This document shows positions 28,020 to 37,607 of a DNA stretch of 48,191 bases, in pieces. The position numbers and the translations under genes were made by a program. Numbering within the stretch: the stretch's first letter is position 1; each line of letters begins with the position of its first letter. The stretch is from Planctomycetaceae bacterium (lineage in GTDB: Bacteria > Planctomycetota > Planctomycetia > Pirellulales > Pirellulaceae). The notes beneath the pieces are model-generated. The model was not told where the DNA came from, searched no databases, and saw only the letters and a list, made by a program, of their open reading frames with translations. The stretch is taken from assembly GCA_002724245.1 (NCBI GenBank), contig PBOG01000005.1, forward strand, positions 1-48,191, given 5' to 3'.

Positions 28020-28463
28020 TCAGTTGCCCACATCTTCTTTGGCCCGCAACGCAAACTTCTCGAAGCCATTCTCCTGACAGATCTTGATGAGGTCCTGCAC
28101 CTTACCAGTCTGGGCGTCTTTGTGGGCACGGATGATCACCGTTGCCTCACTGGCTTGCTGCTCTCTTTGCTGCAGAACCGTCGCTTCATTGAGTAGATAA
28201 GGTCGCAATCCCTCGATCGACAGCACTTCTGTGCCACCGATGATGACACTACCTTGACGCGTCAACTGCAAGGTAATCGGAAACTCAAGCGCTTCCTCAG
28301 GTGGCTTGGCCAAAGTGCTTTGCGGCAACTGTACACGGTCGTCCGTTTCACTCTGTGTAAAGTTGATCAACACCATAAAGAACGCGATCAGCTGAAATGT
28401 CATATCGATCATCGGCGTCAAATCGCCTTCATGCATTTCAATTTCTCGACGTTGGAATCGCAT
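28020..28463 (-). CDS. ExbD/TolR family protein, proximal copy
   Basis: A 147-residue ExbD/TolR-type protein. The membrane helix (about residues 16-38) begins LTPMIDMTFQLIAFF and retains the conserved Asp (D20). The periplasmic domain includes VIIRAHKDAQTGKVQDLI, typical of the ExbD fold. It lies between the ExbB homologue (52 bp away) and a second ExbD gene (22 bp), all on the same strand. Two non-identical ExbD copies next to one ExbB suggest a hetero-oligomeric stator unit. Confidence 0.92.
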   Translation of the reverse strand: MRFQRREIEMHEGDLTPMIDMTFQLIAFFMVLINFTQSETDDRVQLPQSTLAKPPEEALEFPITLQLTRQGSVIIGGTEVLSIEGLRPYLLNEATVLQQREQQASEATVIIRAHKDAQTGKVQDLIKICQENGFEKFALRAKEDVGN

Positions 28464-28515
28464 AATTCACACCACTACCGCAAGCTGGCTTGACGTCTAC
28501 CGCTGTACACAACAC

Positions 28516-29382
28516 TTACTTCTTGCTGGCCGTGGGCCCAACATTCTCAAATCGATTCATCAGCGACTCACTGTCAATCCCCACCTCCAGGACCAGCTTG
28601 GCAATCTGGTTCTTCAGCAGGTTGAATACCACAATCGCCGGAATCGCGATCCCCAATCCCAGCAGCGTGGTAAACAGGGCCTTGGAAATCCCTTCTGCCA
28701 AATCAACCGCCTTGGGAGTTGACCCACCCGCGGCAATAACTTGAAAGGACGCAACCATGCCTTGCACTGTCCCTAACAGGCCAATCATCGGGCTGATTGT
28801 ACCAATCAAGGCCATATAGCTCAGGCGATGCTCCAGCTTCATCGTCTCTTCTTCGGCGCGTTCCTGCATCGCCTCGATTGCCTGTGAGTAGCCCGCCGAT
28901 AATTTTGCCAATCCGGCCGACAGCACCTGGCCCAGGAATGACTCGTCACTCTTGGCCAACTCGTAGGCCTCCTGGTACTGCTTCTCGTTCAGCATCTGCT
29001 CAAAAGCATCCAGCAAGGCAATCGGGCAGACGTTGTCGCGCCGGGCGCTGAGGAAATTCATCACCATCAAGGCCACCAGCGTGAACGACAATGCCAGGAA
29101 AACCAATGTGTAGAACCATCCAAGCGAAGTAAAAACCCACGACAGATAGCTTTGTGGTGCTTTGGACTCGGGTGCGGCATCCTGCTCCTCACCCTCTACT
29201 GGCCCCTCTGCGGCTGCATCAGGTGCTGGCGCGTCTGCTTCAACAGGGTCCTGTTCCGGGTCGGCTTCCGCGTCATCCTGGGCAATGACGTTCGGGGGCA
29301 AGATCGTGGCAGTCACGCCCACAAACAGGCACAGAACACTCAGAGTCAACACGGACAGGTGAAACGGAACGAATCGTCGCAT
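28516..29382 (-). CDS. MotA/TolQ/ExbB family proton channel protein
   Basis: A 288-residue ExbB/TolQ/MotA-type protein. It starts with a signal-like hydrophobic segment (about residues 8-28), then an acidic Glu/Ala/Pro/Asp-rich stretch (about 36-80), then a membrane segment near 88-110 and the conserved C-terminal two-helix region with LGTVQGMVASFQ and LLGLGIAIPAIVVFNLL. The acidic periplasmic region is longer than in E. coli ExbB. The start is ATG 29382 with GGGAG upstream. It sits between two TPR genes and two ExbD genes. It should form the pentameric proton channel around the ExbD helices. Confidence 0.92.
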   Translation of the reverse strand: MRRFVPFHLSVLTLSVLCLFVGVTATILPPNVIAQDDAEADPEQDPVEADAPAPDAAAEGPVEGEEQDAAPESKAPQSYLSWVFTSLGWFYTLVFLALSFTLVALMVMNFLSARRDNVCPIALLDAFEQMLNEKQYQEAYELAKSDESFLGQVLSAGLAKLSAGYSQAIEAMQERAEEETMKLEHRLSYMALIGTISPMIGLLGTVQGMVASFQVIAAGGSTPKAVDLAEGISKALFTTLLGLGIAIPAIVVFNLLKNQIAKLVLEVGIDSESLMNRFENVGPTASKK

Positions 29383-29600
29383 GAATATCTCCCGAGCTTC
29401 TGGCGACCCAATCAGATCGTAAAACACTCCCACCAGGACAATCATAACCACGCCTGCTCAACGCCTGGCAGCCAAGGTGGTCAATGCCTCTCTGAGAGTC
29501 TCCCATTCATTGTATACACAGCGGTTAAATTCGGTAGAGCACCAGGAAACCTCATACCGGGGAACCTCGCGCTGCACGCACCAGTGCGGCCAGCCGCCGA

Positions 29601-30746
29601 CTACCCCTTCTTGCTAGCCCAGACGCTCCCAGCGTAACGAGTTTTCAAGAGGCTGGTCGCCTTAACAGCGCGGTCTGGTTGATTCACCTGCGACCACAAC
29701 TTGCCTAAATGGTACAAAGCCTCAGCATGTGCGTCCGCGTCTGCCGACCGTAACTTGGGCAGCAAATGCACGTGCAGAAAGGCCAACAGGGCCTCTTTGG
29801 GGTTCTTGGATGCCAGATGACAGCGACCCAACGCATTGTAAGCTCGGGCAAATACTGCGGGTTTCTGGCCGTAATCATTCTCGCTGATCACCTGCTGGAC
29901 AATTTGCAGCCCTGAGGCTGCCTGGCCCTTTTCTGCCAGACAAACCGCCTTGCCAATCGCAGCCTCGAGTTTCTGATCCAAGGCAACCGGTGTATTGCCG
30001 GCGGAGCTGCCGACTTTTTCAAAACTCGCCAGCGCGGCATCAAAACTACCCTGCGCCAGCTGTGCACGCGCCTGGAGCACCAGCGCACGCATCTGGTAAT
30101 CTTCCCACGGCGCGTTGGCAATGGCCGCATAATAGCGGGCCGCAGCCTCATAGTTTTCCTGGGACATCGAGAGGTCACCAAGAACCTGGGCGGCTTCATA
30201 ATAGTGGTGCGTCTGGGGATTGCTTTTGATAAACCCCAGCAACGCATCGTGCGCCCTTTTCTTGTCACCGCTCGTCGACATCGCCAAACGAGCCGGAACG
30301 AGTGCTTTCAGGTACGCCACATCGCGTTTCACCAGGTCCCGTTTGACACTCGCCGGATCGAGCTTCTGCAGCAAAGCCAGCGCATCTTCATAGCGACCAT
30401 TCCGAATTCGATCCCGGGCGGTCTTCAGTTCGTTGGGCTCATTTCCAAACACGACCTTGCGAATGGTGTTCACAGGAATTTCACGTTGCTGCCCCTTATC
30501 GCTAACCCGCAAGCTATCCCGACTCACGGAAAGAATGCTGCACCGCGTCGGCGTCCCACTCTCAAATACCTGGTCCTGGACCTGTGCCGACAACCAGGTG
30601 GTCGCGGTCAACAGCAGCAAACTGCAGCATACAAAGCACCGAGAGAAAACACGGCGGGACCTTCCGGAAGTAGTATCAGCAAGCCTGCCCAGCCGTGCTC
30701 TCTCTTTTGTGTTGCCTGGCAGCGAACCAATTGACATGTGAACCAT
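29601..30746 (-). CDS. Membrane-anchored TPR protein with N-terminal beta domain
   Basis: A 381-residue protein. A hydrophobic segment near residues 34-53 anchors or exports it. Residues about 60-103 form a small beta-type module (CSILSVSRDSLRVSD, then IPVNTIRKVVFGNEP). The rest is a helical array of TPR-like repeats, for example YEDALALLQKLDP and YEAAARYYAAIANAPWEDY. ATG at 30746 is chosen because AAGGAG lies 7 nt upstream; the longer frame to 30764 would use that same sequence as coding. It lies between the large TPR gene and the ExbB gene. I infer a periplasmic adaptor for the ExbB-ExbD complex. Confidence 0.85.
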   Translation of the reverse strand: MVHMSIGSLPGNTKERARLGRLADTTSGRSRRVFSRCFVCCSLLLLTATTWLSAQVQDQVFESGTPTRCSILSVSRDSLRVSDKGQQREIPVNTIRKVVFGNEPNELKTARDRIRNGRYEDALALLQKLDPASVKRDLVKRDVAYLKALVPARLAMSTSGDKKRAHDALLGFIKSNPQTHHYYEAAQVLGDLSMSQENYEAAARYYAAIANAPWEDYQMRALVLQARAQLAQGSFDAALASFEKVGSSAGNTPVALDQKLEAAIGKAVCLAEKGQAASGLQIVQQVISENDYGQKPAVFARAYNALGRCHLASKNPKEALLAFLHVHLLPKLRSADADAHAEALYHLGKLWSQVNQPDRAVKATSLLKTRYAGSVWASKKG

Positions 30747-30817
30747 CTTCGGACTCCTTCTCATTCGGCCACTGCTGACAAGCCTTTACAGTCTCGTCAA
30801 CGGTAGCAATTCTCCAA

Positions 30818-33800
30818 TTACTGCGACGCGGTTTGCCGTGGCCCCGCCTGCGCCTGCCGCGTTTTCTGACGGTCTTTAGGAAGGCCAACGACAGGTTTAC
30901 CAGAGGCACGTTGGATCTTTCGCAGCAGGCCATCGTATTGCGGTCGCCACGTCTCATCCAACGCAAAAGATTCAACCGTCGCCAGCAGCGCCTTGCTGGC
31001 ACTGGCGAGGCGTTTTTCCTTGAGTTCTTTCTTGCCCTGCTTGCCCAACGCGACCGCCCACTCATACAGACACTCAGACATGCGATACCGTGATTCCAGG
31101 AAGGCAGTCCGCAAGTTGGGATGCCGGTAGGTCACCTTGCCGATTCGCTGAAAGCCCCACACCGTATTCTTGCCACCCACAGGTCGGCCACCTGTCAACG
31201 CGCGTAAATAGAGGGTTTCCTTCTTGGGAAACCTGGCCCACAACTGGTAGGTTCGCGCCGCCTCCAACTGCACATTAACCAGCGAATTGCGCTCCTTGAG
31301 AATCGACTCCAACTGCCCCATACTCGCAGTGAATTTCCTCACGCGGCGGTAACATTTCGCCAATTGCAATGCAAAGCTGTCCCGAATTGCAGGTGTTAAC
31401 TCAAAGTCGTTCTTGCCATCACTTTTCAGGATCCGTTCGTAAGTTCCAATCGCCAAAGTAAAGTAGCGCGTCGCGCTGTTGGATTGTGCCTTTCCCGCGT
31501 CGAGCGCCTCGCCCATCTTGGTGAATGTATCGGCAACCCAGTGCAAGACGTTCAATTCCGTGGCACCCTGACTGACTTGCTGCAAGAAGGTCTCAAATCC
31601 ATCTGTCAGCTGCTGCCGTTTGGCCGCAGAATCGGCGAGCTCAATCTGCTGCTTAAGGTCTTTGGCAAGCGTCGCGTAATGGCTCATCAGCTGCGTCTGG
31701 CCATCGGCCGTGGCACCGACCGTCGCGTTCAAGTCCTCCATCACCTGCCGGGCCTTCTCAACGGCCCCCTTCGAGGATGCCGTGCTTCCCAACGAACCGA
31801 TATAAGAGCTCAGTGCCGATTTATACGTCTCCGCGGCGAAGCCCTTGGTGGAGACCGCGGCGTGTTTCGCACGCACCAGCGTCAAAGGGCCAATTTGTTC
31901 ATCTTCTAACAGCTCCAATGCGGCCACCGACTGTCCGGTCTGAGAATACACCTGCGCCAAGGAGAGTGCGGCAGTCGCCAACACGCCATTCACATTGCCC
32001 TTGCCACGCATCCGCTGGATGCCCGCACTCAATACCTGCTGCGCCTGTTCCCGCAACCCGTTCAGCTCCACTTTGCGCGCCGCCGGGTCAATTCCCGCGG
32101 GGACCACACCTTCACGTTGCCAACGGGTCAGCTGCTGGTTCTCACGTAAAAACTGGTACCAAATGGCGCGTCCCGTCTTGAGTTCCGCCGGCCCGCGTGC
32201 CTGGGAATCCTCCGGTATTTTCGCGAGGTACTCTCGAGCTTCAGCTACGTTTCCGTCCCGGATACTGAATTCAATCAACTGACTAACCGCGCCCTGACCT
32301 TCACTTGAATCTGCCCAATGATCGGCCAGGTACCGCGCGGCCCCCATCACGCGTCCGCGTTCAAAGTCACGATCTTCGGTCGTGTTCAAATCATACAGCT
32401 GCCGATACGACCACATTGCCAGATTGGCACAATGACGCGCCGCAGAACTACCGGGAAACCGGCGGGCAACCATCTCACCCAACACGGCGGCCTCGTAGAA
32501 ATCCTGCTTCTCGAAGTGCAAATAGGACAGCACATAGCGAGCCTGATTGACTTCTTCCGGAGGTGTGCCGGTCTCGGCCAATTCCAACGCCACGTTAAAA
32601 TACCGAATGGCATCTTCCCGAGCCATGACAATGGTCTTGTTGGCATTCTCTACCTGCTTGACCAGTTCTTCCTTGCGTTTCGCATCGGTTTCCCCTTCGA
32701 TCTGATCGGGAACCGTTTGCAGCACCAATTGCTGCGTACGCATCATTTCAGTCGCCTGCTTGGCCGCATCTGCGGCCTCGGCAAACGTCTTGGGGTCCGG
32801 CTTCGCATTGGGGTCGTACTTGCGACCTCCATACCGGGCTTCGAGCCGCTGGGCATCGTCTTTCAGTACGGAGGAAAAACGCGCGACGACACGAGCCTGT
32901 TTTTTGGCTTCATCGCGTGAGATCTTGATCTGCGGGTCCGCGGGGTCTTTTTTCTCCAGGTATTCGGAATAGTTGCCATGGGCGCGGGCCAGCGCAAAAC
33001 GCAGCTGCAACCACCCTTCCAGATAGATTTCGTTCTGACGTGAGGAATCAATCCAGGTCGTCGCCTGACGAATTGCCTCCGCATACTTTTCCTCGGAAGG
33101 ATCGAGCCAGCAGTCCATCGCCTCCAGCAGCGCTTTATTCTTCAGGCTGCGAAACGCATCCGAGTTGTCTTCGTTTTCGAGAATTTCAACGAGATAGCTG
33201 ATCGCATCGGGGAATTTCCCCAGTTTTTTCTGCACGCGCCCCTGGTATAAACGCGCGTAGAGCCCCGCGACAAAACGCCGGTAGTTCTTGTAAATGGAAT
33301 CGTATTCGGAAGAAGCCTCAGACAGCAGTTTAGTGCGCTCGGGTGCTTTCTCCTCATAAGTATCTGCCATCTCTTCCTGGATCACAGCGGCGACCAGCAA
33401 CGTCTGTAAATACTGAAGCCGCGTCTCTTCGCGCAACTGGTGCTCAGGGGTGCCGGTCGGAATGACGGCTGGGTAGTTCTTCAACTTCAGGCGCAACTGG
33501 CCTTGGATCTTCTCGAACACGCCGCGTGCCTCGCCAAAGCGTTCACGTGCCGATGCCAGCAATTGCTGTTTTTGCTGGGCGTTACCAGGCCTCTCGGCGC
33601 GCAGCACCTGCAGTGTCCCTCGCTGCTCAAGCAACGTCCCCAGTTCGGACTCCGCTGCCGCCACTTTGGGATTTCCTTTGCGGGTATTAATGAACTGCTG
33701 GAGACTTTGCTGCGCACGGTTGAGTTGCCGCTCGCGCATGTCGAAATCGCGCTGCAAACCCGACAACTTGATCAGAATTCTTCCCTGTTCGTAAGGAATA

Positions 33801-33991
33801 ATCTCTTTGATACGAACCGGTGCCAGCGGGCTGTCCTGCAGCTGCTCCAAATAGTCCAGTGCGACATCGTATAGTTGCGTTTCGACCAGCTGGTCGAGAA
33901 ACTCGCGTGCAGGCTCACCCGCTTGGGCAAAGCTCACTGCGCAAAGCAGAACAATCAGGCAACATTTCGTCTTGACCACGCGCGTCTCCAT
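30818..33991 (-). CDS. Large exported TPR-rich protein, 1057 aa
   Basis: A 1057-residue protein with a signal peptide (about residues 1-24, ending SFAQA). Nearly the whole mature part is helical, with TPR-like units such as YDVALDYLEQLQDSP near the start and others through the length, and long Glu/Lys/Gln-rich stretches. Start ATG 33991 has GGAGGAG about 10 nt upstream, inside the longer frame that reaches 34132. It is the first gene of the TPR-TPR-ExbB-ExbD-ExbD run and probably carries the promoter. The likely role is a periplasmic scaffold that couples the motor to a substrate or to the outer membrane. No catalytic motif is seen. Confidence 0.87.
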   Translation of the reverse strand: METRVVKTKCCLIVLLCAVSFAQAGEPAREFLDQLVETQLYDVALDYLEQLQDSPLAPVRIKEIIPYEQGRILIKLSGLQRDFDMRERQLNRAQQSLQQFINTRKGNPKVAAAESELGTLLEQRGTLQVLRAERPGNAQQKQQLLASARERFGEARGVFEKIQGQLRLKLKNYPAVIPTGTPEHQLREETRLQYLQTLLVAAVIQEEMADTYEEKAPERTKLLSEASSEYDSIYKNYRRFVAGLYARLYQGRVQKKLGKFPDAISYLVEILENEDNSDAFRSLKNKALLEAMDCWLDPSEEKYAEAIRQATTWIDSSRQNEIYLEGWLQLRFALARAHGNYSEYLEKKDPADPQIKISRDEAKKQARVVARFSSVLKDDAQRLEARYGGRKYDPNAKPDPKTFAEAADAAKQATEMMRTQQLVLQTVPDQIEGETDAKRKEELVKQVENANKTIVMAREDAIRYFNVALELAETGTPPEEVNQARYVLSYLHFEKQDFYEAAVLGEMVARRFPGSSAARHCANLAMWSYRQLYDLNTTEDRDFERGRVMGAARYLADHWADSSEGQGAVSQLIEFSIRDGNVAEAREYLAKIPEDSQARGPAELKTGRAIWYQFLRENQQLTRWQREGVVPAGIDPAARKVELNGLREQAQQVLSAGIQRMRGKGNVNGVLATAALSLAQVYSQTGQSVAALELLEDEQIGPLTLVRAKHAAVSTKGFAAETYKSALSSYIGSLGSTASSKGAVEKARQVMEDLNATVGATADGQTQLMSHYATLAKDLKQQIELADSAAKRQQLTDGFETFLQQVSQGATELNVLHWVADTFTKMGEALDAGKAQSNSATRYFTLAIGTYERILKSDGKNDFELTPAIRDSFALQLAKCYRRVRKFTASMGQLESILKERNSLVNVQLEAARTYQLWARFPKKETLYLRALTGGRPVGGKNTVWGFQRIGKVTYRHPNLRTAFLESRYRMSECLYEWAVALGKQGKKELKEKRLASASKALLATVESFALDETWRPQYDGLLRKIQRASGKPVVGLPKDRQKTRQAQAGPRQTASQ

Positions 33992-34504
33992 TGGCGAGAT
34001 CTCCTCCATCCAAATCAAACCGCACACTTGGGGCCGCGAGCACTTCTGAGAAGCGTCTCGCAACTTGCCTCTGCACTCTGCCATCCACAAAACTTTGAAA
34101 TCACATTCCTTTGTACAAGCACGAGCCTGCATTTCCTACTCGGAAACCGGCTGACAATCCCTCAGCAACCGTGACACAGCAGACCTATGGCCTATTATAG
34201 CTATTCGCGAAATTGGGCAAAACAGGAAGCCGCCTCCAGACTCTCATCCAGGCAGTTCGATTGGTGCGTTTCCGTTGCCCACAGGGGTGGTCTCCACTAC
34301 CGTCATGGGGCCAAAAAGTAGCTGACGTCATCCCCCCACATCGGTTAAGATTCAATGAGATTTGAGCTCGCACCAACCAACCCGTGAACAGAGTCAGTGA
34401 CGTCCACCGAGGCACTTGCTGTCGCATGTCAAACGCTCCGGTGCCCAATGTACCGGTAAAATTGCGTCTCATCCCCCACAATCGACAGGACAGAGAGAAG
34501 CGGC
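33992..34504. other. Divergent intergenic region, about 510 bp
   Basis: No gene is seen. It separates the leftward TPR-ExbBD run from the rightward pair of membrane genes. A perfect TATAAT on the reverse strand lies at 34194-34199. The sequence next to the rightward gene has no clear -35/-10 pair. Confidence 0.5.
34194..34222 (-). promoter_or_regulatory. Possible promoter of the TPR-ExbBD run
   Basis: On the reverse strand TATAAT (34199-34194) is preceded by TTTTGC (34222-34217) with a 17-bp spacer. The -10 box is perfect but the -35 is poor. It would give a leader of about 195 nt before the ATG at 33991. By-eye match only. Confidence 0.35.
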
Positions 34505-35971
34505 ATGCCCTCCTCCGCGAGACCGTCAGGCGATCCGGGACGGCCAGCTCCCCTTAGAACGCCCCCTCCGGATTATTTTTCACGACGGGTGCGATTCAAG
34601 ATTTTCCTGCTGGTCTGCGTCTTTATGCTGGTCGTGGCGCTGATGGAAAAAGCACGCGATCCCAAAATGTACACCTGGATGGGATTTGACCGGGCCGGCA
34701 AAGCCACACGCAACCCGGTCATACCTGACGCGCCAACCGACAACCGGGTTCCGATACAACGTGATCCATCGACGAACGAGATTCCAGGACTGGTGCAAGG
34801 ACCTCGGCAGCCTGAAACACCCTGGCAGCGGCCCACCGAGCGGCCAATGGATCGCTTGGGACAAGCGGAATCTCTTGCCTGGAACCATGTTTGGACTAGT
34901 TTGCAACGCGCCGACCGGGATACTCTGAATCGCTGGCTGGAACACGCGCAAACTGGCGGCACCTTTAACTGGAACGCCGGTAAAACACTGATCTCGCAGC
35001 TGGCGGAACACTGGTCAAGCTTTCTCAAACAACAACGTCAACTCCTCACCGAGCAGCGCGAGCAACTCGAGGTCGACGGACACAAAGAATGGACAGAGAT
35101 CCTGGACCAGCTCCGGGATCTCTGGTCCGAAACCTACAGGCCAGCGCTCGACATGGCTGCCAGCGATGCCCCTTTGGCGACGCAACAACAACAGACACTC
35201 CAAAACATCCAGGACCGGATCGCAGAATTCGCCATCACAAAAGTCCGCGACAATACGCTCCACCGAGGGGTTGAACAGGAAGCCTGGTTTCATCTGCTGG
35301 ATATCCTGCAACGCACACCAGAACCCATGCTGCAGGAACGTTCGACAGGCAACGCCAGCTATCTCCAGCTCTTTCAGCAACCGGGAGAATACCGCGCCAA
35401 GCTGGTTACAGTACGGGGTAGCGCACGGATGGTTTCACGGTTTCCAGCGCCCCGTAATCAGTATGGAATTGATCACTACTTTCGGATCACATTGAAACCG
35501 CAGGGTGGCCCGGACAATCCCATCTTGATCTACGCACTTGAATTGCCTACCCGGTTCCCGGTTCCCCAGGCACCACAAATGCATGTCAATGTGCGTGAGG
35601 AGATCGCATGTAACGGGTATTTCTTTAAACGCCTCGTGTTTCGCTCCCGGGATGGGCTGAGGACTGCGCCACTCATCCTGGCCAGGCTACCACGCTGGTA
35701 CCCGGCACCAGTGAAACAGAGCGCGTCCAGCCCCAATCCAATGTGGATGTCAGTGGGGATCGCAGCCTGCCTGCTGATCGCAATCTCACTCGCCTGGCTG
35801 GCCCACAAACGGACGCAGCGAGTAGCCACCAGCCACCAGCGCACAACCAGCCTGCCACTCAGCTTGTCCATCGCAGATGACGACCTGGGACCTACGCCAA
35901 TAGAGACACTTAACCAGCTCGCTCAATCCGATTCCGAATCACGATCAATCGAGAACCCGCCCAGGCACTGA
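34505..35971 (+). CDS. Two-pass membrane protein with a novel-looking domain (copy A)
   Basis: A 488-residue protein not recognised. Residues about 31-47 form one membrane segment and about 418-438 a second, leaving a large extracytoplasmic middle. The first half is helical and Gln/Arg-rich (about 110-250). Residues about 290-405 form a beta-rich domain with the pattern VTVRGSAR, HYFRITLKP, YALELPTRFP, NGYFFKRLVFRSRDG, and two or three copies of this domain occur in the next gene. The tail after the second helix contains LNQL, also seen in the next gene's tail. The stop overlaps the next ATG (TGATG), so the two are coupled and their products probably act together. Confidence 0.8.
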   Translation: MPSSARPSGDPGRPAPLRTPPPDYFSRRVRFKIFLLVCVFMLVVALMEKARDPKMYTWMGFDRAGKATRNPVIPDAPTDNRVPIQRDPSTNEIPGLVQGPRQPETPWQRPTERPMDRLGQAESLAWNHVWTSLQRADRDTLNRWLEHAQTGGTFNWNAGKTLISQLAEHWSSFLKQQRQLLTEQREQLEVDGHKEWTEILDQLRDLWSETYRPALDMAASDAPLATQQQQTLQNIQDRIAEFAITKVRDNTLHRGVEQEAWFHLLDILQRTPEPMLQERSTGNASYLQLFQQPGEYRAKLVTVRGSARMVSRFPAPRNQYGIDHYFRITLKPQGGPDNPILIYALELPTRFPVPQAPQMHVNVREEIACNGYFFKRLVFRSRDGLRTAPLILARLPRWYPAPVKQSASSPNPMWMSVGIAACLLIAISLAWLAHKRTQRVATSHQRTTSLPLSLSIADDDLGPTPIETLNQLAQSDSESRSIENPPRH

Positions 35972-37566
35972 TGGACACTCCTGCAAGTCGCCAACAACGC
36001 AAACACACACGGTCGTGGCGGTATGGCCGACGTCTCCATTTCTGGCGAGACATCGAGCCGCTGAAAGTAGCAAATTGGCTGCTGGTGGCTGCCCTGGTAT
36101 TCCCCTTGGCCCACGTCCCTTCTCAAGTGCCAGCCCAGCCGCCAGCGACTTCCAGCTCGGAAGCCTCGATACTGCCGCTGCTTGGCAAGGCGCGCAGCCC
36201 GCGGGCGCAGCTGGCTCAGGCAGGAATCGACGACAGCCATTGGCATCAATTTGTCGATGGTAGCGCGTTGAGCGAAGCCGACGAAGAGACACTCCTGAAA
36301 ATTCTGTTTCGACTGCCACGCCTGTTCTCTTCTTACGATCTCGAACGGATGGCCCACCAGAAAATACCCGTCGACATCACCGAGGAGCCGGACCCCCACC
36401 GTGGCAAGGTGTTGGTCCTGCAAGGAAACGCGGTCGCTGTCGAAAAAGTCAATTTGGTACCGAGACTCGCCCAGCTCTTCGAATTTAACCATTTCTTCCG
36501 GGTTCGTATTCAACACGAAAAGCCGCCGCATGAAATCGTCCTCTGCAGCCGCACGATTCCCCTGGGCTGGCAACGGCAGCCAATCAGCAACGAACCAGTA
36601 CAAGTTCGGGGACTCTTTCTGAAACTCGGAGAAACGGTCGCTGGCCAACCCCAGCTCGTCTGTGCCGCTTCACGGTTGGCCTGGTTACCCTCACGTGCCA
36701 ATCCGGCCACAGGCATTCGCAAAGAACTCGTACTGCTTGCCCAGCATGGCATGGACGCTGGCCTCTTTGACGCCCTGCAGAAAACCAATCGCCGCCGTAT
36801 CCAGAGCGCTGACCGGGAGTGCTTTTACCAGCTACTGGCCACCAGCACACTGATCCCCGAAAAACAGCTGGCGCCGTTCGCCGGACCATTGAATCTGGAG
36901 ACCATTCTGACACGTCCGGAAACCCAGCACGGCACGGTCCATCAGATCCGTGCCCAGGCGCGTCGGATCACACGTGTTGTCGTCACCGACAAGGACATCG
37001 TCGAACGCTATGGGATCGAGTACTACTACCAGATTGATGGAGCACTGCCACTCGGTCTCACTACGGTTACCACGGGAAAAAAACAACAAGCGAAGCGGCT
37101 GAAATACACCAATACGTATCCCGCCACCTTCTGCGTCAGGGAACTTCCCACGCGACTGGCCGCGATCGACCGGCGGCTCAGCTCAGGCCAGTCGACAACA
37201 GAAAACCTGAACGAAACCATCATTCTGAACGGGTGGTTCTTCAAGCTGTGGTCGTATCGTAGTCGCTTTACAGAAGCGTACTCCGAAAACATGCCCCAGG
37301 TGAGTCCGATGTTCCTGGCTGCGCGGCCACGACTCCCGCGTCCCCAATCCGGCTCCACGATTCCCGGATTGGTCGGAGGCAGCTTGTTTGTCGTCGCAAT
37401 TGGGATCGTCTGGTTCCTGCTCTGGCGTTCTTCCCGGCGAGAATCAAGGCAATCTCAACGAGCGGCAAGCACGCACCGACCAGCGCACCCGACGGACCTT
37501 AACCAGCTGCTTGAAGACGTTTCCGCGCAACCCGACTTCAGCAATCTCGCAGAAGAAGCCGAGTGA
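35971..37566 (+). CDS. Two-pass membrane protein with two copies of the same domain (copy B)
   Basis: A 531-residue protein related to the one encoded upstream. A membrane segment lies near residues 34-50 and another near 456-478. Two copies of the beta-rich domain are visible: at about 140-235 (VLVLQGNAVAVEK, HFFRVRIQHEKPP) and at about 318-450 (VHQIRAQARRI, YYYQIDGALP, FCVRELPTR, NGWFFKLWSYRSRF). The second copy matches the domain of the upstream protein best. The tail again has LNQL, then an acidic end. The ATG overlaps the upstream stop. Function is unknown; a paired membrane complex with extracytoplasmic domains is the simplest reading. Confidence 0.8.
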   Translation: MDTPASRQQRKHTRSWRYGRRLHFWRDIEPLKVANWLLVAALVFPLAHVPSQVPAQPPATSSSEASILPLLGKARSPRAQLAQAGIDDSHWHQFVDGSALSEADEETLLKILFRLPRLFSSYDLERMAHQKIPVDITEEPDPHRGKVLVLQGNAVAVEKVNLVPRLAQLFEFNHFFRVRIQHEKPPHEIVLCSRTIPLGWQRQPISNEPVQVRGLFLKLGETVAGQPQLVCAASRLAWLPSRANPATGIRKELVLLAQHGMDAGLFDALQKTNRRRIQSADRECFYQLLATSTLIPEKQLAPFAGPLNLETILTRPETQHGTVHQIRAQARRITRVVVTDKDIVERYGIEYYYQIDGALPLGLTTVTTGKKQQAKRLKYTNTYPATFCVRELPTRLAAIDRRLSSGQSTTENLNETIILNGWFFKLWSYRSRFTEAYSENMPQVSPMFLAARPRLPRPQSGSTIPGLVGGSLFVVAIGIVWFLLWRSSRRESRQSQRAASTHRPAHPTDLNQLLEDVSAQPDFSNLAEEAE

Positions 37567-37573
37567 GACGACT

Positions 37574-37590
37574 TACCTGCCTGGCAGGTA
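37574..37590. terminator. Hairpin between convergent genes, no T-tract
   Basis: TACCTGCC (37574-37581) and GGCAGGTA (37583-37590) are an 8-bp perfect inverted repeat around a single T. As RNA, six pairs with a 5-nt loop are more realistic. It lies 8 bp past the rightward stop and 18 bp before the leftward stop. No T-run follows. Confidence 0.4.
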
Positions 37591-37607
37591 GCCGGCGCGC
37601 CCCCGAT

